From Luidia sarsii (taxonomy: Eukaryota; Echinodermata; Asteroidea; Paxillosida; Luidiidae), in NCBI GenBank assembly GCA_949987565.1, contig OX465102.1, positions 24,528,760 through 24,592,759 on the forward strand: a stretch of DNA of 64,000 nucleotides, in the 5' to 3' direction. A program made the translations under genes and the position numbers. Under the pieces are notes generated by a model that was not told where the DNA came from, did no database searches, and worked only from the letters and a program-made list of their open reading frames with translations. Shown in pieces: positions 1 through 9,586 of this stretch. Each line of letters opens with the position of its first letter. The first letter of the stretch is position 1.

Positions 1-553
1 TCCTGTCTCGTCATTGATTGAGGTCAGGGGAATGGTAGCATCTCTCGCATTCACTCAGCTTCCAGTTGTTGTGGTGATCCGATTTTCTTCCAAAAACCCT
101 GAGCAGAGCGGTCCTTGGTCCAACCGGAGTCTTCAGATCGTCACTCGGGAAAGCTCATCTCTGTCTTTGTCGGCATTGCCTGAGCTGGCTTCCTACATCA
201 GCTGTTGGGCCAGCAAATTTCTCCAATGATGTGACACAAACCTAGAACCACGACCACAATGATGTAGTAGACCGGCGCCGGGTATTGTTTTGGAAGATTT
301 GGCCTTTGAAAAAGGTCCTGATAGGATCAAAACGTCAGGCCCTCTGAACTTTTGACATCTAGAGAAACGTTTGAAAACAAAAACAAAGATTGACTCATAG
401 TGTATCCGCAGTGTATCTTAAAACAAAAACTTGGCATGAATCTGAAAAAGTTTGCACCCGGAAGGTCAACCAGCTTGTTACTGGTGGTCTTGGTCGGGCC
501 TTGCTAGGGCCCTCCAGTGAACTTGAGGCGAGGTGTAACAGAAGGGACACCCG
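1..553 (+). other. 5' flank / 5' UTR of fbxo8
   Basis: No coding exon is recognisable here. An in-frame TAA at 536-538 lies just before the fbxo8 ATG, so the reading frame cannot extend upstream without another exon. I see no convincing TATA box. The stretch carries one copy of the dispersed GAAACGTC repeat (301-356) and otherwise looks unique. Confidence 0.5.
301..356 (+). repeat. GAAACGTC-family short repeat, copy 1
   Basis: It reads CCTTTGAAAAAGGTCCTGAT then AGGATCAAAACGTCAGGCC, a diverged copy of the core found about twenty times in this window. GAAAC has become AAAAC. Confidence 0.7.
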
Positions 554-771
554 ATGGGGCAGTCACTGAGGAAAGCCCGGAGACACCGCGGCTTCCCGCG
601 CCGCTTGCCCAGCTTCCTGGACCGGGAGGAGAAGCTGCCTGACCTGGCCGAGATGCCGCCGGAGCTGGCCTACATGGTCCTGTCCAACCTCAATGCCGAG
701 GACCTCTGCCTGGCTATGTGCGTCAACCACCTGTGGAGGGAGCTCTCCCGGGACGACCTCCTGTGGCAAGG
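554..771 (+). CDS. fbxo8: fbxo8 exon 1 (N-terminus and F-box)
   Basis: It encodes residues 1-72 plus two bases of Gly73. The donor is CAAGG|GTGAGG. Reading through the donor meets TGA at 773-775. The basic N-terminus (RKARRHR, RR) precedes the F-box. Confidence 0.92.
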
Positions 772-3700
772 GTGAGGAGAGGTACTGGCCGTCCAGGTCA
801 ACGGCTGTGGTGATTTGCTGTGCCTGTGGTGGCCATTTTGATGTCCGTGGCTGTGGTTATGGCATTGGGTATTGGGATGTTTGTGGCTGTGGCTATACTG
901 TACTGGTAGCTGTGGCTATGGTGTTGGGCATTGGGATGTTAATGGCTGCAGCTACATGTACAAACTCAAAATAACATTAAAGGGGTTTAAACAAAAAAGA
1001 TTAACATAAAAAAGAAGAAAGAAAACAGATACAACATCCAATTAGGTCCTGTAGGATTGCCCGAAAGAAACTAGTTTCTGTAGTAGAGGCACTGCTAAAC
1101 TGATGATGGACTTACACAATGTAGTTGGGCTATAAACGATAAAGATGATTGACCTCCTTGTTGGTGCTTGTTTGTCTTGCCTACCAGGTTGTGCCGCGGC
1201 ACATGGCCCTACGTCTCCTGCTATGACAGAGCCAATGTGCCAGGCTTCTCCTTCATGGACCTCTACATGAAGCTGGACGAGGGCTCTCTCACCTTCAATG
1301 CCGACGCTCAGATGGTAAGGAAATCACTGATTGAAATCACTGATTTGTTGACCTCTGTGTGACTGCCTGGTGATTTAATGAGGCCGAGGCCAGGCTAAAC
1401 GTAGGGTGAACAGACTATACATGTAGTTCAATTACCTTGTACCATTGCCCAACAATACTGTAGTTACATGTATATTGCTTCTTACCATTGCCCAATCATA
1501 GTCATATTGCCTCCTACAATTGCCCAATCATAGATATATTGTCTTTTTTCATTGGCTAATCATAGTTATATTGCCTCGTACCTTTGCCTAACCATAGTTA
1601 TATTGCTTCTTACCATTACCCAATCATAGTTATTTTGCCTCCTACAATTGCCCAATCATAGTTATTTTGCCTCCTACAATTGCCCAATCATAGTTACCTG
1701 TATATTGCCTCGTACCATTGCCCAATCATAGTTATATTGTCTCATACCCTTGCCCAATCATACCATAGTCATATTGCCTCCTACAATTGCCCAATCATAG
1801 TCATATTGCCTCCTACAATTGCCCAATCATAGTCATATTGCCTCCTACAATTGCCCAATCATAGTTATATTTCCTCCTACAATTGCCCAATCATAGTTAT
1901 ATTGCCTCCTACAATTGCCCAATCATACTGTAGTTATATTGCCTCCTACCATTACCCAATCATAGTTATATTGCCTTGTACAATTGCCCAATCGTAGTTA
2001 TATTGCCTCCTACAATCACACAATTGCCCAATCATAGTCATATTGCCTCCTACAATTGCCCAATCATAGTCAATTGTCAATCATAGTTATATTGCCTCGT
2101 ACCATTGTCCAACCATAGTTATATTGCCTCCTACAATCACACAATTGCCCAATCATAGTCATATTGCCTCCTACAATTGCCCAATCATAGTCAATTGTCA
2201 ATCATAGTTATATTGCCTCGTACCATTGTCCAACCATAGTTATATTGCTTCTTACCATTGCCCAATCATAGTCATGTTGGCTCCTACAATGGACCTTTCC
2301 CATGAAATATGCAAATTAGACCTAGCGAATGAGCTTAACTAAATTGGTAGGCAAGTGGGCTGCCAACCGATCATAGTTTTCCACGGGCATGCGCGCGTTC
2401 CTTCTCACTAACAGTTTGGCGTGCGGTCATTTGCTATTCAGCGTCTCCTGAATAGGAGACGCGCACTCGTTTGCCCACCAATTTAGTAAAGCGCATGCGC
2501 CAGCTCTTCTTTGCATATTTCATGGGAAAGGTCCATTGCCCAATAGTTATATTGCCTTCTACAGTTGCCCAATCATAGTCATAATTATTGCCTCCTACAA
2601 TTGCCCAATATTTATATTGCCTCTTACCATTGGCCAACCGTACGCGTAGTTATTGTCTCTTACCATTGGCCAATCAAAGTTTTATTGCTTCTTTTAATTG
2701 TCCCTTCATAGTCTTATTGCCTCTCTTCATTTCTTCTCCCCAGTGATATTGCCCAGAGGCAGACGGAGAGCAAAGAAGTAGACCGCTCTCTTAAAATGAT
2801 AATATATGACCCCTTTCTATTGCCTCAAATGTCTGAATATTTCCACCTGCCATAACCCCCCCCCCCACCCTCTCCCCCTACAGGGCTTGAACTATTTCAT
2901 ACTTAACGGGATCATTGACGACACGCCCCTGTCCATTGCCAAGTTCATCCACAGCACCAACAAGCTGGACAGGTACCAAGTCCGGCAGCTGCTCACCAAA
3001 CGGTAACCTTATGGGGCACTTCCTGTGTTTTGTCCGGGGGACCGGGGAGAGGTGGGGGGGGGGGGGTTGGTGGCAAGAGACTTACAGTCTGTAGGTCGGT
3101 CGGATCTTGACACTGTGCAGGCCACCGTAGTCGTCGTCGCTACTCCTCTGCGTCCATGTGTGCTTGTGTTTGACGGATGTGTCTACCCCGTGTTTGAACA
3201 ATCCCAGAACTTGGCCCACATCTTCCTGTGGTTTTTTTCTCTTCTGATAAATTGCACCTTGCGTGTTTACGTCATCGCCGTGCGACTTAAAGGGCCCCCT
3301 CCCACCTTTCGAAGCTGTAACTTAAAGGCCCTATACAACATTTGTAAACTAAAGGTCAAAAGATTGCCACAGTTGGTGTGTTAAACCATTAAAACATTAA
3401 AAAAAAAGCAATACTGCAAAGGTTTTACCTCAAATCTGGGATTAAAATGCCAGGGGTGGATTTCATATAATGCATTATGATGCATCATATCTCAACTTAC
3501 GATTGGTAACACATCGTACGTTATCACAGGTTGTAAGATTTTTGTGCATCTCACATTGCCTTATGATTGATCGTAAGCTAGGATGAGCTTGTTGAAAATG
3601 ACCACAGGCCCTCTATATCTTTGGGGAAAAAGATAAAAGAAATAGAAGGAAAACTGACTGGGAACTTTTTTGAAAATTTTTGAAAAGTGGCAAAAAAGAC

Positions 3701-6700
3701 GGGGGTTCAATCTTTGGCAATATGTGGCAGTTAATGATTGAATGCTTCTAACTGGCGCCCCCACCCTGGCAAAGACCAGTTGACAACTTGTGAAGGCAGC
3801 CCTCTAAAGGCTGGATAGCTCAGATGCTTAGAGTGCTGGTATGCAAAAACCAGAGGTTAGTCGCAGTCCAGTCAAAGTTTTCTTTGTCATTTTTCTTTTG
3901 TTATTTTTTGCCATTATTTTGCCCAAACAAAAAAATTGTGCCTCTGATTTCACCCTGCTAGGATGGAAACGTCAGGCCCTCCAAATTTTTGATCATTACG
4001 ATTTTGGGTCGTCTTTAGTCGGTTATCAATTTGCAACATTTGTGCATATTACTCTCAAAATAAAATTAACAAATTGGCAAAGACATTAGGCATCAACTTG
4101 AAAAAGGTCAAAGTTCTGCATGGTCACATTACTGGTCAATGAAAGGCCAACTGCGTGAGTCTAAATCTACCACAAACACCCCAAATTTCTGTCAAATAAA
4201 CAGAGGAAAAACTGGCTGGGAACTTTTAAACAATTTGAAAAATTGGCAAAGGACACTTTTGACTGGACCGGGACTTGAACCTGAGACCTCTGGATTAACG
4301 TACCAGTGCTCTTCCATCTGAGCTATCTAGCCCTTGGATGGTGGCCTTTCCTAATAGTCAACTAGTCTTTGCGTCTATTTAACAAACAAAAAAAGGATTG
4401 ATCGACAACTTCTTGCCCCTTTTGGTCCCACAGACAGGACATCCTGCAGCAGCTGGTGTACCTGGACGACTACAAGCAGAAGCTCTTGCCCAATGCCCTG
4501 CGGACATTCTTCTCCAACATTCAGTCGCCCGGGGAGAATGGCCACCAGCTCCAGCAGCTGCTGGAGATCTTTGCCGAGAGGTTTGTCAGCTGCAACCCGG
4601 AGTGCGGACTCACCAAAGGTATGCATTTCACCTATGCAAGCATTTGAGCAAATCGCTGAACATGCTGTGGCAGCTTCACTTTGGAAGGGGGGGAATCCTC
4701 ATTAGGGCCGTTTCCACTACACCAAAATTTAAACACGATTATTTGGATCGCAATTTGAATCGTGATTCAAACTTCACTTTTTGTGCGTGTGTGGACACAA
4801 TAAATGCGATTACCGGTATTAGTGGGATTTGAATCGCAATCCGGACTCCACTAAGAGTGAGACTTTTTCAAATAATCACATTTATTTGCCACGCGATGTG
4901 TGTGGGAACACTCTGCTGAAATCGCACTTCTTTTTTTATCCCATGATGCATTGCGCACGCATGGCATTTCCTGCCAGCAGCTTACTTCCAGGAAGTGCAG
5001 CACAGGGTTTGTTGATCTTTCAGGAATCCCGCATACGCAGTGTGACTACATAGGTAACTGCAGTTGGCTCGCGATTATTTGCAACTATTTTGGGGGACTG
5101 GGTGGACACGACCCCCCCCAAAAAAAATAAAAAATAAAAAAATAAAAAATGTTTTTTTACATTCTCACCAATGCAAAATCACGATAATATTTGCAACTGA
5201 CCGCAGCACCCACAGTTAGACAAGCCTCTAATTTACCACACTGACTCCAGCAACCTTAGTGGTCAGGTTGTTGGGACAATTGCCCTAAGGAAGCAGATGC
5301 CACAGGTTCATATCCCACCCAAGCTGCCTGCTGTCGTTTGTTTTTTATAAAGCTAGCAATTGGGCAAAGAACTGATCAAACAGTGCTATCAGCCTGTCGA
5401 CAAAAAAGGGAAAGCCCTGATTGAGCTCCAGTACAGTCTCACTGAGACTAACCATAAATGCACCTGCATTCGGAGGGAATGTCGGAAACGGCGTTATCTA
5501 GGACGTGCAGGCATCATTGGCCTTCCGACAACCCCCCCCCCTACCCGCCGCCGCGACGCAAAACATTTCTCTCGTTTTTAGAACATACATGCAAACCTCT
5601 AATGGAGGTCCATGTTGTCAAATCTTCCCCTGAGATGAAGTGAGCTCGACAATGACACATCTACTGATCAGTCTTGCATTCTTGTCTAACATGTGTCTCT
5701 AAAAAAAATGCCTCGGGTGAAAAGTTTGGCAAAGAAACAAAGCTGCCTCTCCTCTCTCCTCTGCCCACCCAAAGGCAAAAAAAAAGAAACACCGGGGAAA
5801 GGGACTGTGTCCGCAAAAGAAATGTCCTAGCTACATCCTTTTTTTGCTTTTTTTTTTCGGGTGTTTGATCGTCTGGAGGGAATTTGGGAGCATGACTGAT
5901 GACTGGAAAACACCTGTCCGACATTTGGAGCTGTCAAACGGTCTTGCGGCAAACAGCGCTTGGTTTTGGACTGGAGACGGGAGTGTGCAAGCAATTAGGG
6001 TTCCTGGCGGGAAGGTCTGACTCTCACTCTGTGGAGTAGTCAGAACCTTTGGCATGGCTTGGGTCGAGACAGCATTAGGCAGTAGTGGGTGGTTGGTTCG
6101 GGCTTGAAGGTGTGCATGGTTGGATTTGCAGTGCAGCAACCAATGATGCGTATGGAACATTTTGTTGCGTAACTTACGCAACATTTTGCTGCCTTTTCTA
6201 AATATTGCTGAAAAGAGTCATTGTGGTGCAAGACTTACGCAACATTTGTACGTTGCGAAAGTTATGCAACTTTTCTTGAAATCGGCTGCAGAAAGATTTG
6301 CCGTGACACCGTGCGTAGAATCTCTTGTGCAAGCGAGTGTGGCGCCGAGACAGAGCCGGTAACTCCAGATGAGATTTGAACTATTGCACATTTGATTCAC
6401 AGTATAGAATGCTTATGGGAACACCGTGCGCGTATTCTTGTAAACTCCAGATGAGATTTGAGGGTTTGCATAGTGGGTTCACAAAGTAAGAGGTTTGCAG
6501 TGACACCATGTGCATAATCTCTCTTGTGAGTGATTGTTGCTCTAAGAATGCACTATTAACTTCATATGAGATTTGAATGTTTGCACGGTGGAATCACAAT
6601 GTCGAAAGCTTTGCAATGACAGCATGTGTAGAATCTCTTTTCAGAATGAGCGTGGCTCTGAAATGAGCTGGTAATTTAATGTTTTGGGTAGGGTTTTCTC

Positions 6701-8908
6701 TGCTGGATAGCATAATTCTGGCTCTGTCCAACATTGAATAGACCATTCTGTCCTTGACGAAGGTCCTGCCGGGATCGAAACATTAAAGCACGGTGACGCT
6801 ATTGAAAATTGCATTTTATGATCCTGGAAGCTGACGCAGTTTGATGAAAAAATGAGCCAGTTTTTCACCATTTTCTCGAGACATGGTTGACGGATTGAGC
6901 TGAAACTTGTACAAGTGTGTTATTCCATGCATATGCTGGATTAGACAAAGTATGGACGTGTTTCTAAGACCTTTCCCCTTTATAGTGTGTAGGGGCTTTA
7001 AGCCTTCTGAAATTTCCAATCAGACAAGCAGACATTGTGTCCAAGCAGCATCGGGTGGCTGTATTCAGGAATGAGACTAGCGCCGTTCCTACCTGTACTA
7101 CAAAAATAACTGAGATTTGAATCATGATTCAAAAACTTTTTTTTTAACACAGGCCAAAAAAATCGCGAGCTGATTGGGGTTAGCAGTTGTGATGAAAAGG
7201 GAAACATATAAACAAGGATAACACTTCCTGTCAATCAGAGTGCGAGCGGTGCATTGTGGGATTAAAAAAAAAAAAACGGTGCGATTAAGTGGATCATTCT
7301 CACACACACCGTGTCACAAATAAATGTGATTATTTGAAAAAGTCTCACTCTTAGTAGTGGAGTCCGAATAGCGATTCAAATCCCACTAATAGCCACGGTT
7401 ATTGTGTCCAAACATGCCAACAAAAGAGGAGTTTGAATCGCCATTCAATTTTAGTGCAAACGTCTCTACTTTGATTCAGTGCCACACCTTCTTTGACATG
7501 AAAAAGTCGAAAAGTGATGTCAGCAATCAAACCTTGGGCTGCCCACCGCTCTTAAAACGGGTATTCTATTCTTCAACCGTGAGAAACCACGCTTCCATCA
7601 CTATGAAAAATAGTAGCATAAACATTTTCATTCTGCGTTAAGGATAGGCCTTGCTAGGGAAATGTCAGGCCCCCTAAATTGGTGATTTTTCATTCTTAGT
7701 TGTTTCACTCAGTAAGCAGTTTGAGTAGAAATGTTTTCAACCCGATATTCCAGACTTATGAGAGAAGATGGCAGGACCTAACGAGGGTATTTTTTTAGGG
7801 GAGCAGGTTCCAGACTAGAGAAACTTGAAGTGGGTTTCGTCCGCCAATGTCTTCTGCCAAATTCTGACTGATTTACGAGCGGCGCAATCCCAGCCCGGCC
7901 TACACAAACTTCCCTCCTCGTTTCTCGACTGTTCCTGCCCCTGGGCCAGGATTGATTTAATTTCCTGGCGGGTTGACCTCAGCCCCGTCTGAGTACTGGT
8001 CCACTGTCCGGGGAACCCCAACCCCCCCCCCTCCCCCACTGTTTTTTTGGGGGGAGAGACCGTGGACCTTAAGCCAATCAAGGCTGGAACCACACTCAGA
8101 CCCTCTCCTCCCCTCAAGAAAAACACATGGAAAGAAATAAGAGGGAGCAAGTGGTTTAGTTGGCAGCTGTCTGTACTATTTGAATGCCAAACTGTGAAGT
8201 GGCTCTTATTTGCCAAAAGAGGGCGCTGTGGTGGTTCACCAATCCATGCAGGGGTCCCTCTGAAGCAAGCAAGGCCTTTGTTCTCACTACTCCTGCCTGG
8301 GTCAATTGTGTGTAAAAGTCAAGCCAGATCTGATTCAATGGTTGTGACTGTGACTACAGCTGTTGCTAGGTGGCAGGCATAGCCTATGCATCTGTGTAGG
8401 TGGATGATGTACGGTACTGTTGTCATAGCCATAGCCCTTAGCCTTTATTTGGGATCTAATGTTTCCTTCAAACGCAAACGCAAACGTACATCTCCCTTGT
8501 AACCTCCCCCCCAAAAAAACGACCTTATCCAAATACATCCCGCTACCAGATGCATTCTGTGCTACTCACCCATCATCTGATCTAATGATGTAATTTCTCC
8601 TTCAAACCCAAAAGCATGCACATGCAACCACTTGCATCCCACCAATGATCCTTGATCAATACGTGAATATTCAAAGCTGCGACCTATGACCTCCCTCCCC
8701 CCCTCTTCCAGATGGCATCTGCATACTGTGCTACTCCCTCATCCTCCTCTCCGTGGACCTGACCAGCCCCCACGTCAAGAACAAGATGTCCAAGCGGGAG
8801 TTCATCCGCAACGTCCGCAATGCCACTCGGGAGGCCAACGACGAGCTCTCGGGTCACCTCTACGACAACATCTACCTGGTTGGGCACATCGCCCCTCAGC
8901 GATGGTAA
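554..8908 (+). CDS. fbxo8: F-box only protein 8 (F-box + Sec7 domain), five exons
   Basis: Joined exons 554-771, 1188-1314, 2884-3002, 4434-4618 and 8712-8908 total 846 nt, giving 281 residues plus TAA. All introns are GT-AG and all split codons rejoin in frame. The start is supported by MGQ, as in vertebrate FBXO8, by the stop at 536-538, and by +4 G. Residues ~31-76 form the F-box (MPPELAYMVLSNL, then DLLWQG), which should recruit SKP1 of an SCF ubiquitin ligase. Residues ~110-278 form a Sec7-type domain. Exon 4 encodes ALRTFFSNIQSPGE followed by CNP, matching Sec7 motif 1, with Glu189 at the position of the glutamic finger. Exon 5 encodes DLTSPHVKNKMSK, matching motif 2. Known FBXO8 is ~319 residues and acts on ARF6. 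The protein here is shorter mainly in the N-terminal tail. Orthology is recognised from family memory, not from a search. Confidence 0.93.
772..1187 (+). other. fbxo8 intron 1
   Basis: It runs GTGAGG to CTACCAG. The first 180 bases are imperfect GGCTGTGG-rich repeats on the + strand, and the rest is unique AT-rich sequence. The open frame 693-974 only reads through the donor into this repeat. Confidence 0.7.
1188..1314 (+). CDS. fbxo8: fbxo8 exon 2 (F-box end to Sec7 linker)
   Basis: The acceptor is CTACCAG|G and the donor GATG|GTAAGG. It begins with the last base of Gly73 and continues LCRGTWPYVS. It includes GFSFMDLYMKLDEGSLTFNA, which closely matches the segment after the F-box in FBXO8. 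It ends in phase 0. Confidence 0.92.
1424..2735 (+). repeat. 32-bp minisatellite in fbxo8 intron 2
   Basis: The unit is ATTGCCTCCTACAATTGCCC followed by AATCATAGTCAT. Adjacent units sit exactly 32 bp apart (for example 1805 and 1837). Most units contain CCAATCA. Edge units are shorter and more diverged. A MITE at 2291-2534 splits the array. Confidence 0.9.
2291..2534. mobile_element. 244-bp hairpin MITE inserted in the minisatellite
   Basis: The ends are perfect inverted repeats starting GGACCTTTCCCATGAAATAT. Inner parts also pair (ACTAAATTGGTAGGCAA against TTTGCCCACCAATTTAGT). The left flank CTACAAT and right flank ATTGCCC restore the uninterrupted unit CTACAATTGCCC when AT is counted as duplicated, which gives a 2-bp AT target duplication. 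No coding capacity. Confidence 0.85.
2884..3002 (+). CDS. fbxo8: fbxo8 exon 3 (start of Sec7 domain)
   Basis: A C-rich tract and CTACAG precede it, and the donor is AAACG|GTAACC. It encodes GLNYFILNGIIDDTPLSIAK and ends two bases into an Arg codon. The start of a Sec7 domain is typically a KGI.. / ..IAKF helix, as seen here. Confidence 0.9.
3322..3450 (+). mobile_element. Truncated copy of the TTAAAGG MITE
   Basis: It begins TTAAAGGCCCTATACAACAT and includes AAGATTGCCACAGTT and AGCAATACTGCAAAGGTTTT, then stops before the central palindrome. Fuller copies are at 28.7, 31.6, 41.7, 57.1 and 58.8 kb. Confidence 0.75.
3725..3895 (+). mobile_element. tRNA-derived SINE-1 fragment with conserved upstream block
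   Basis: The block GGCAGTTAATGATTGAATGC ... GGCGCCCCCACC ... GGCTGGATAGCTCAGATG recurs at 41265-41365. A reverse fragment of the SINE body (GAAAACTGACTGGGAACTTT) lies just before it, at ~3648. The tRNA part has an A-box-like TAGCTCAGATG and a degraded T arm. Confidence 0.65.
3949..4055 (+). repeat. GAAACGTC-family copy, 5' truncated
   Basis: It starts at CCTGCTAGGATGGAAACGTC and runs through AGGCCCTCC to the usual tail CAATTTGCAACATTTGTGCA. It abuts the reverse-strand SINE-1. Confidence 0.7.
4060..4336 (-). mobile_element. tRNA-derived SINE-1, most complete head
   Basis: Read on the minus strand it starts GGGCTAGATAGCTCAGATGG (A box) and has GGTTCAAGTCC (B box). The 7-bp acceptor pairs GGCTGGA with TCCAGTC. 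The anticodon loop resembles ACGTTAA, close to tRNA-Asn. The body carries AAGTTCCCAGCCAGTTTTTC and TTGACCAGTAATGTGACCAT, shared with 41348-41610. The intact box A and box B imply Pol III origin. Confidence 0.75.
4434..4618 (+). CDS. fbxo8: fbxo8 exon 4 (Sec7 motif 1)
   Basis: There are two nearby AGs. Only the acceptor ending at 4433 keeps frame (CG+A gives Arg, then QDILQQL). The donor is AAAG|GTATGC. The exon carries SPGE and FAERFVSCNPE, the Sec7 motif-1 equivalent. It ends one base into the next codon. Confidence 0.9.
4704..5130 (+). mobile_element. Unclassified non-autonomous repeat R4, + copy
   Basis: It includes GTGGACACAATAAATGCGAT, AGTGGGATTTGAATCGC and AGTGAGACTTTTTCAAATAA. The same order recurs reversed at 7100-7465. 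It lies in fbxo8 intron 4. The start GGGCCGTTTCCACTAC looks like an element end. Confidence 0.65.
5248..5430 (+). mobile_element. tRNA-derived SINE-2, degenerate
   Basis: The head has TAGTGGTCAGGTTGTTGG and the B-box-like GGTTCATATCCCACC, followed by AAGCTGCCTG. The tail matches 24396-24555 (GGGCAAAGAACTGATC, CTGATTGAGCTCC against CTCATTGAACTCC). Confidence 0.6.
5431..6284. other. Unique intron 4 sequence
   Basis: A poly-C/GCC-rich spot lies at ~5527 and T/A runs at 5840. A short inverted repeat of GCGTAACTTACGCAAC type occurs at 6166-6245. No exon or RNA gene is supported. Confidence 0.5.
6285..6660 (+). repeat. Diverged tandem repeat in intron 4
   Basis: Related blocks carry GTGACACCGTGCGTAGAATC, then AACTCCAGATGAGATTTGA (6367, 6449 and ~6564). 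Spacing is irregular (82 and ~115 bp). Shorter relatives occur at 44085 and 57058. Confidence 0.6.
6752..6790 (+). repeat. GAAACGTC-family copy closest to a hammerhead core
   Basis: It reads CTTGACGAAGGTCCTGCCGG then GATCGAAACATT. TTGACGA differs from CTGANGA only in the first base. The last part of the core has decayed (ACATT for ACGTC). Confidence 0.6.
7100..7465 (-). mobile_element. Unclassified non-autonomous repeat R4, minus copy
   Basis: On the minus strand it carries GGACACAATAACCGTGGC, TTAGTGGGATTTGAATCGC and AGAGTGAGACTTTTTCAAAT, colinear with 4704-5130. It includes a poly-T/poly-A segment at 7261-7275. Confidence 0.65.
7640..7735 (+). repeat. GAAACGTC-family copy with tail
   Basis: GGCCTTGCTAGGGAAATGTC is followed by AGGCCCCCTAAATTGGTG and the tail CTCAGTAAGCAGTTTGAG. 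The stem-loop part is degraded. Confidence 0.6.
7736..8711. other. 3' part of fbxo8 intron 4
   Basis: Mostly unique sequence with poly-C/poly-T runs near 8020-8050. A pyrimidine-rich stretch (CCTCCCTCCCCCCCTCTTCCAG) forms the exon 5 acceptor. No other feature seen. Confidence 0.6.
8712..8908 (+). CDS. fbxo8: fbxo8 exon 5 (Sec7 motif 2 and C-terminus)
   Basis: The acceptor is CTCTTCCAG|ATGG. It rejoins as Asp-Gly-Ile-Cys-Ile-Leu-Cys-Tyr-Ser. It encodes DLTSPHVKNKMSKREFIRN and HLYDNIYLVGHIAPQRW, then TAA at 8906-8908. Confidence 0.93.
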
Positions 8909-9586
8909 CTGTCGTCGGGTGCCATCATTCAAATCAACGTGTAGATAAGAGACAAGTGATATATATGTGTACGATAGGAGATTTTAAGAAAATAATTTTG
9001 TTTTTCTGTGCAACATTTTTATTGATTGTTCCAGTGTTCATGTCATGCTACGGTCCAGCCAGCCAAAGTGATATTCAGTCTGTAGGACTCTTTTGTGTGT
9101 CCCTTCTAGTTTTTCCACCGGTCTTTTGCAGTATTAAAATGTAAGCAAAGATCGCTTTCTAATCGGTTTTAGTCTGTCAGTGCCTCCGTGCCTTTTTAGA
9201 GTCGACAAAATCAGGAGACTAGTCAAGCAAATCTAGAGGTGATCGACAACTCTGCTTGAAGATTGACTCGGTAGCAGAGCCTATAAAGTTGATAGGTGGG
9301 ATGGGGGGTTTTAAGTAGATACTTTTCTAAATTTGCGCCCATTTTTCTGAAAATGTATACACTTGAAGAGTTAATTTTCAAGATGAAATTAATGCCATTC
9401 ATTTGTTCTCGTGGTGACAATTTGAATCAGACTGTGGCAGCACTATTTTGAAGCAAGGCATTGATCAAATCTACATACATGGGAAGATATCGTTCCTGTT
9501 GCTGACATAGGGTATTCTGTTTTTAACGGAATGAAGCGAAGTGCTATCACCTCTGAAGATTGGAAGCTTACTTTTCCTTTAATAAA
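8909..9586 (+). other. fbxo8 3' UTR and candidate poly(A) signals
   Basis: Two candidate signals are present: ATTAAA at 9133-9138 and AATAAA at 9581-9586. The true cleavage site cannot be chosen without transcripts. Confidence 0.5.

Noticed and set aside
693..974. Alternative ORF overlapping fbxo8 exon 1
   Set aside because: It reads in another frame and through the exon 1 donor into intron 1 repeats.
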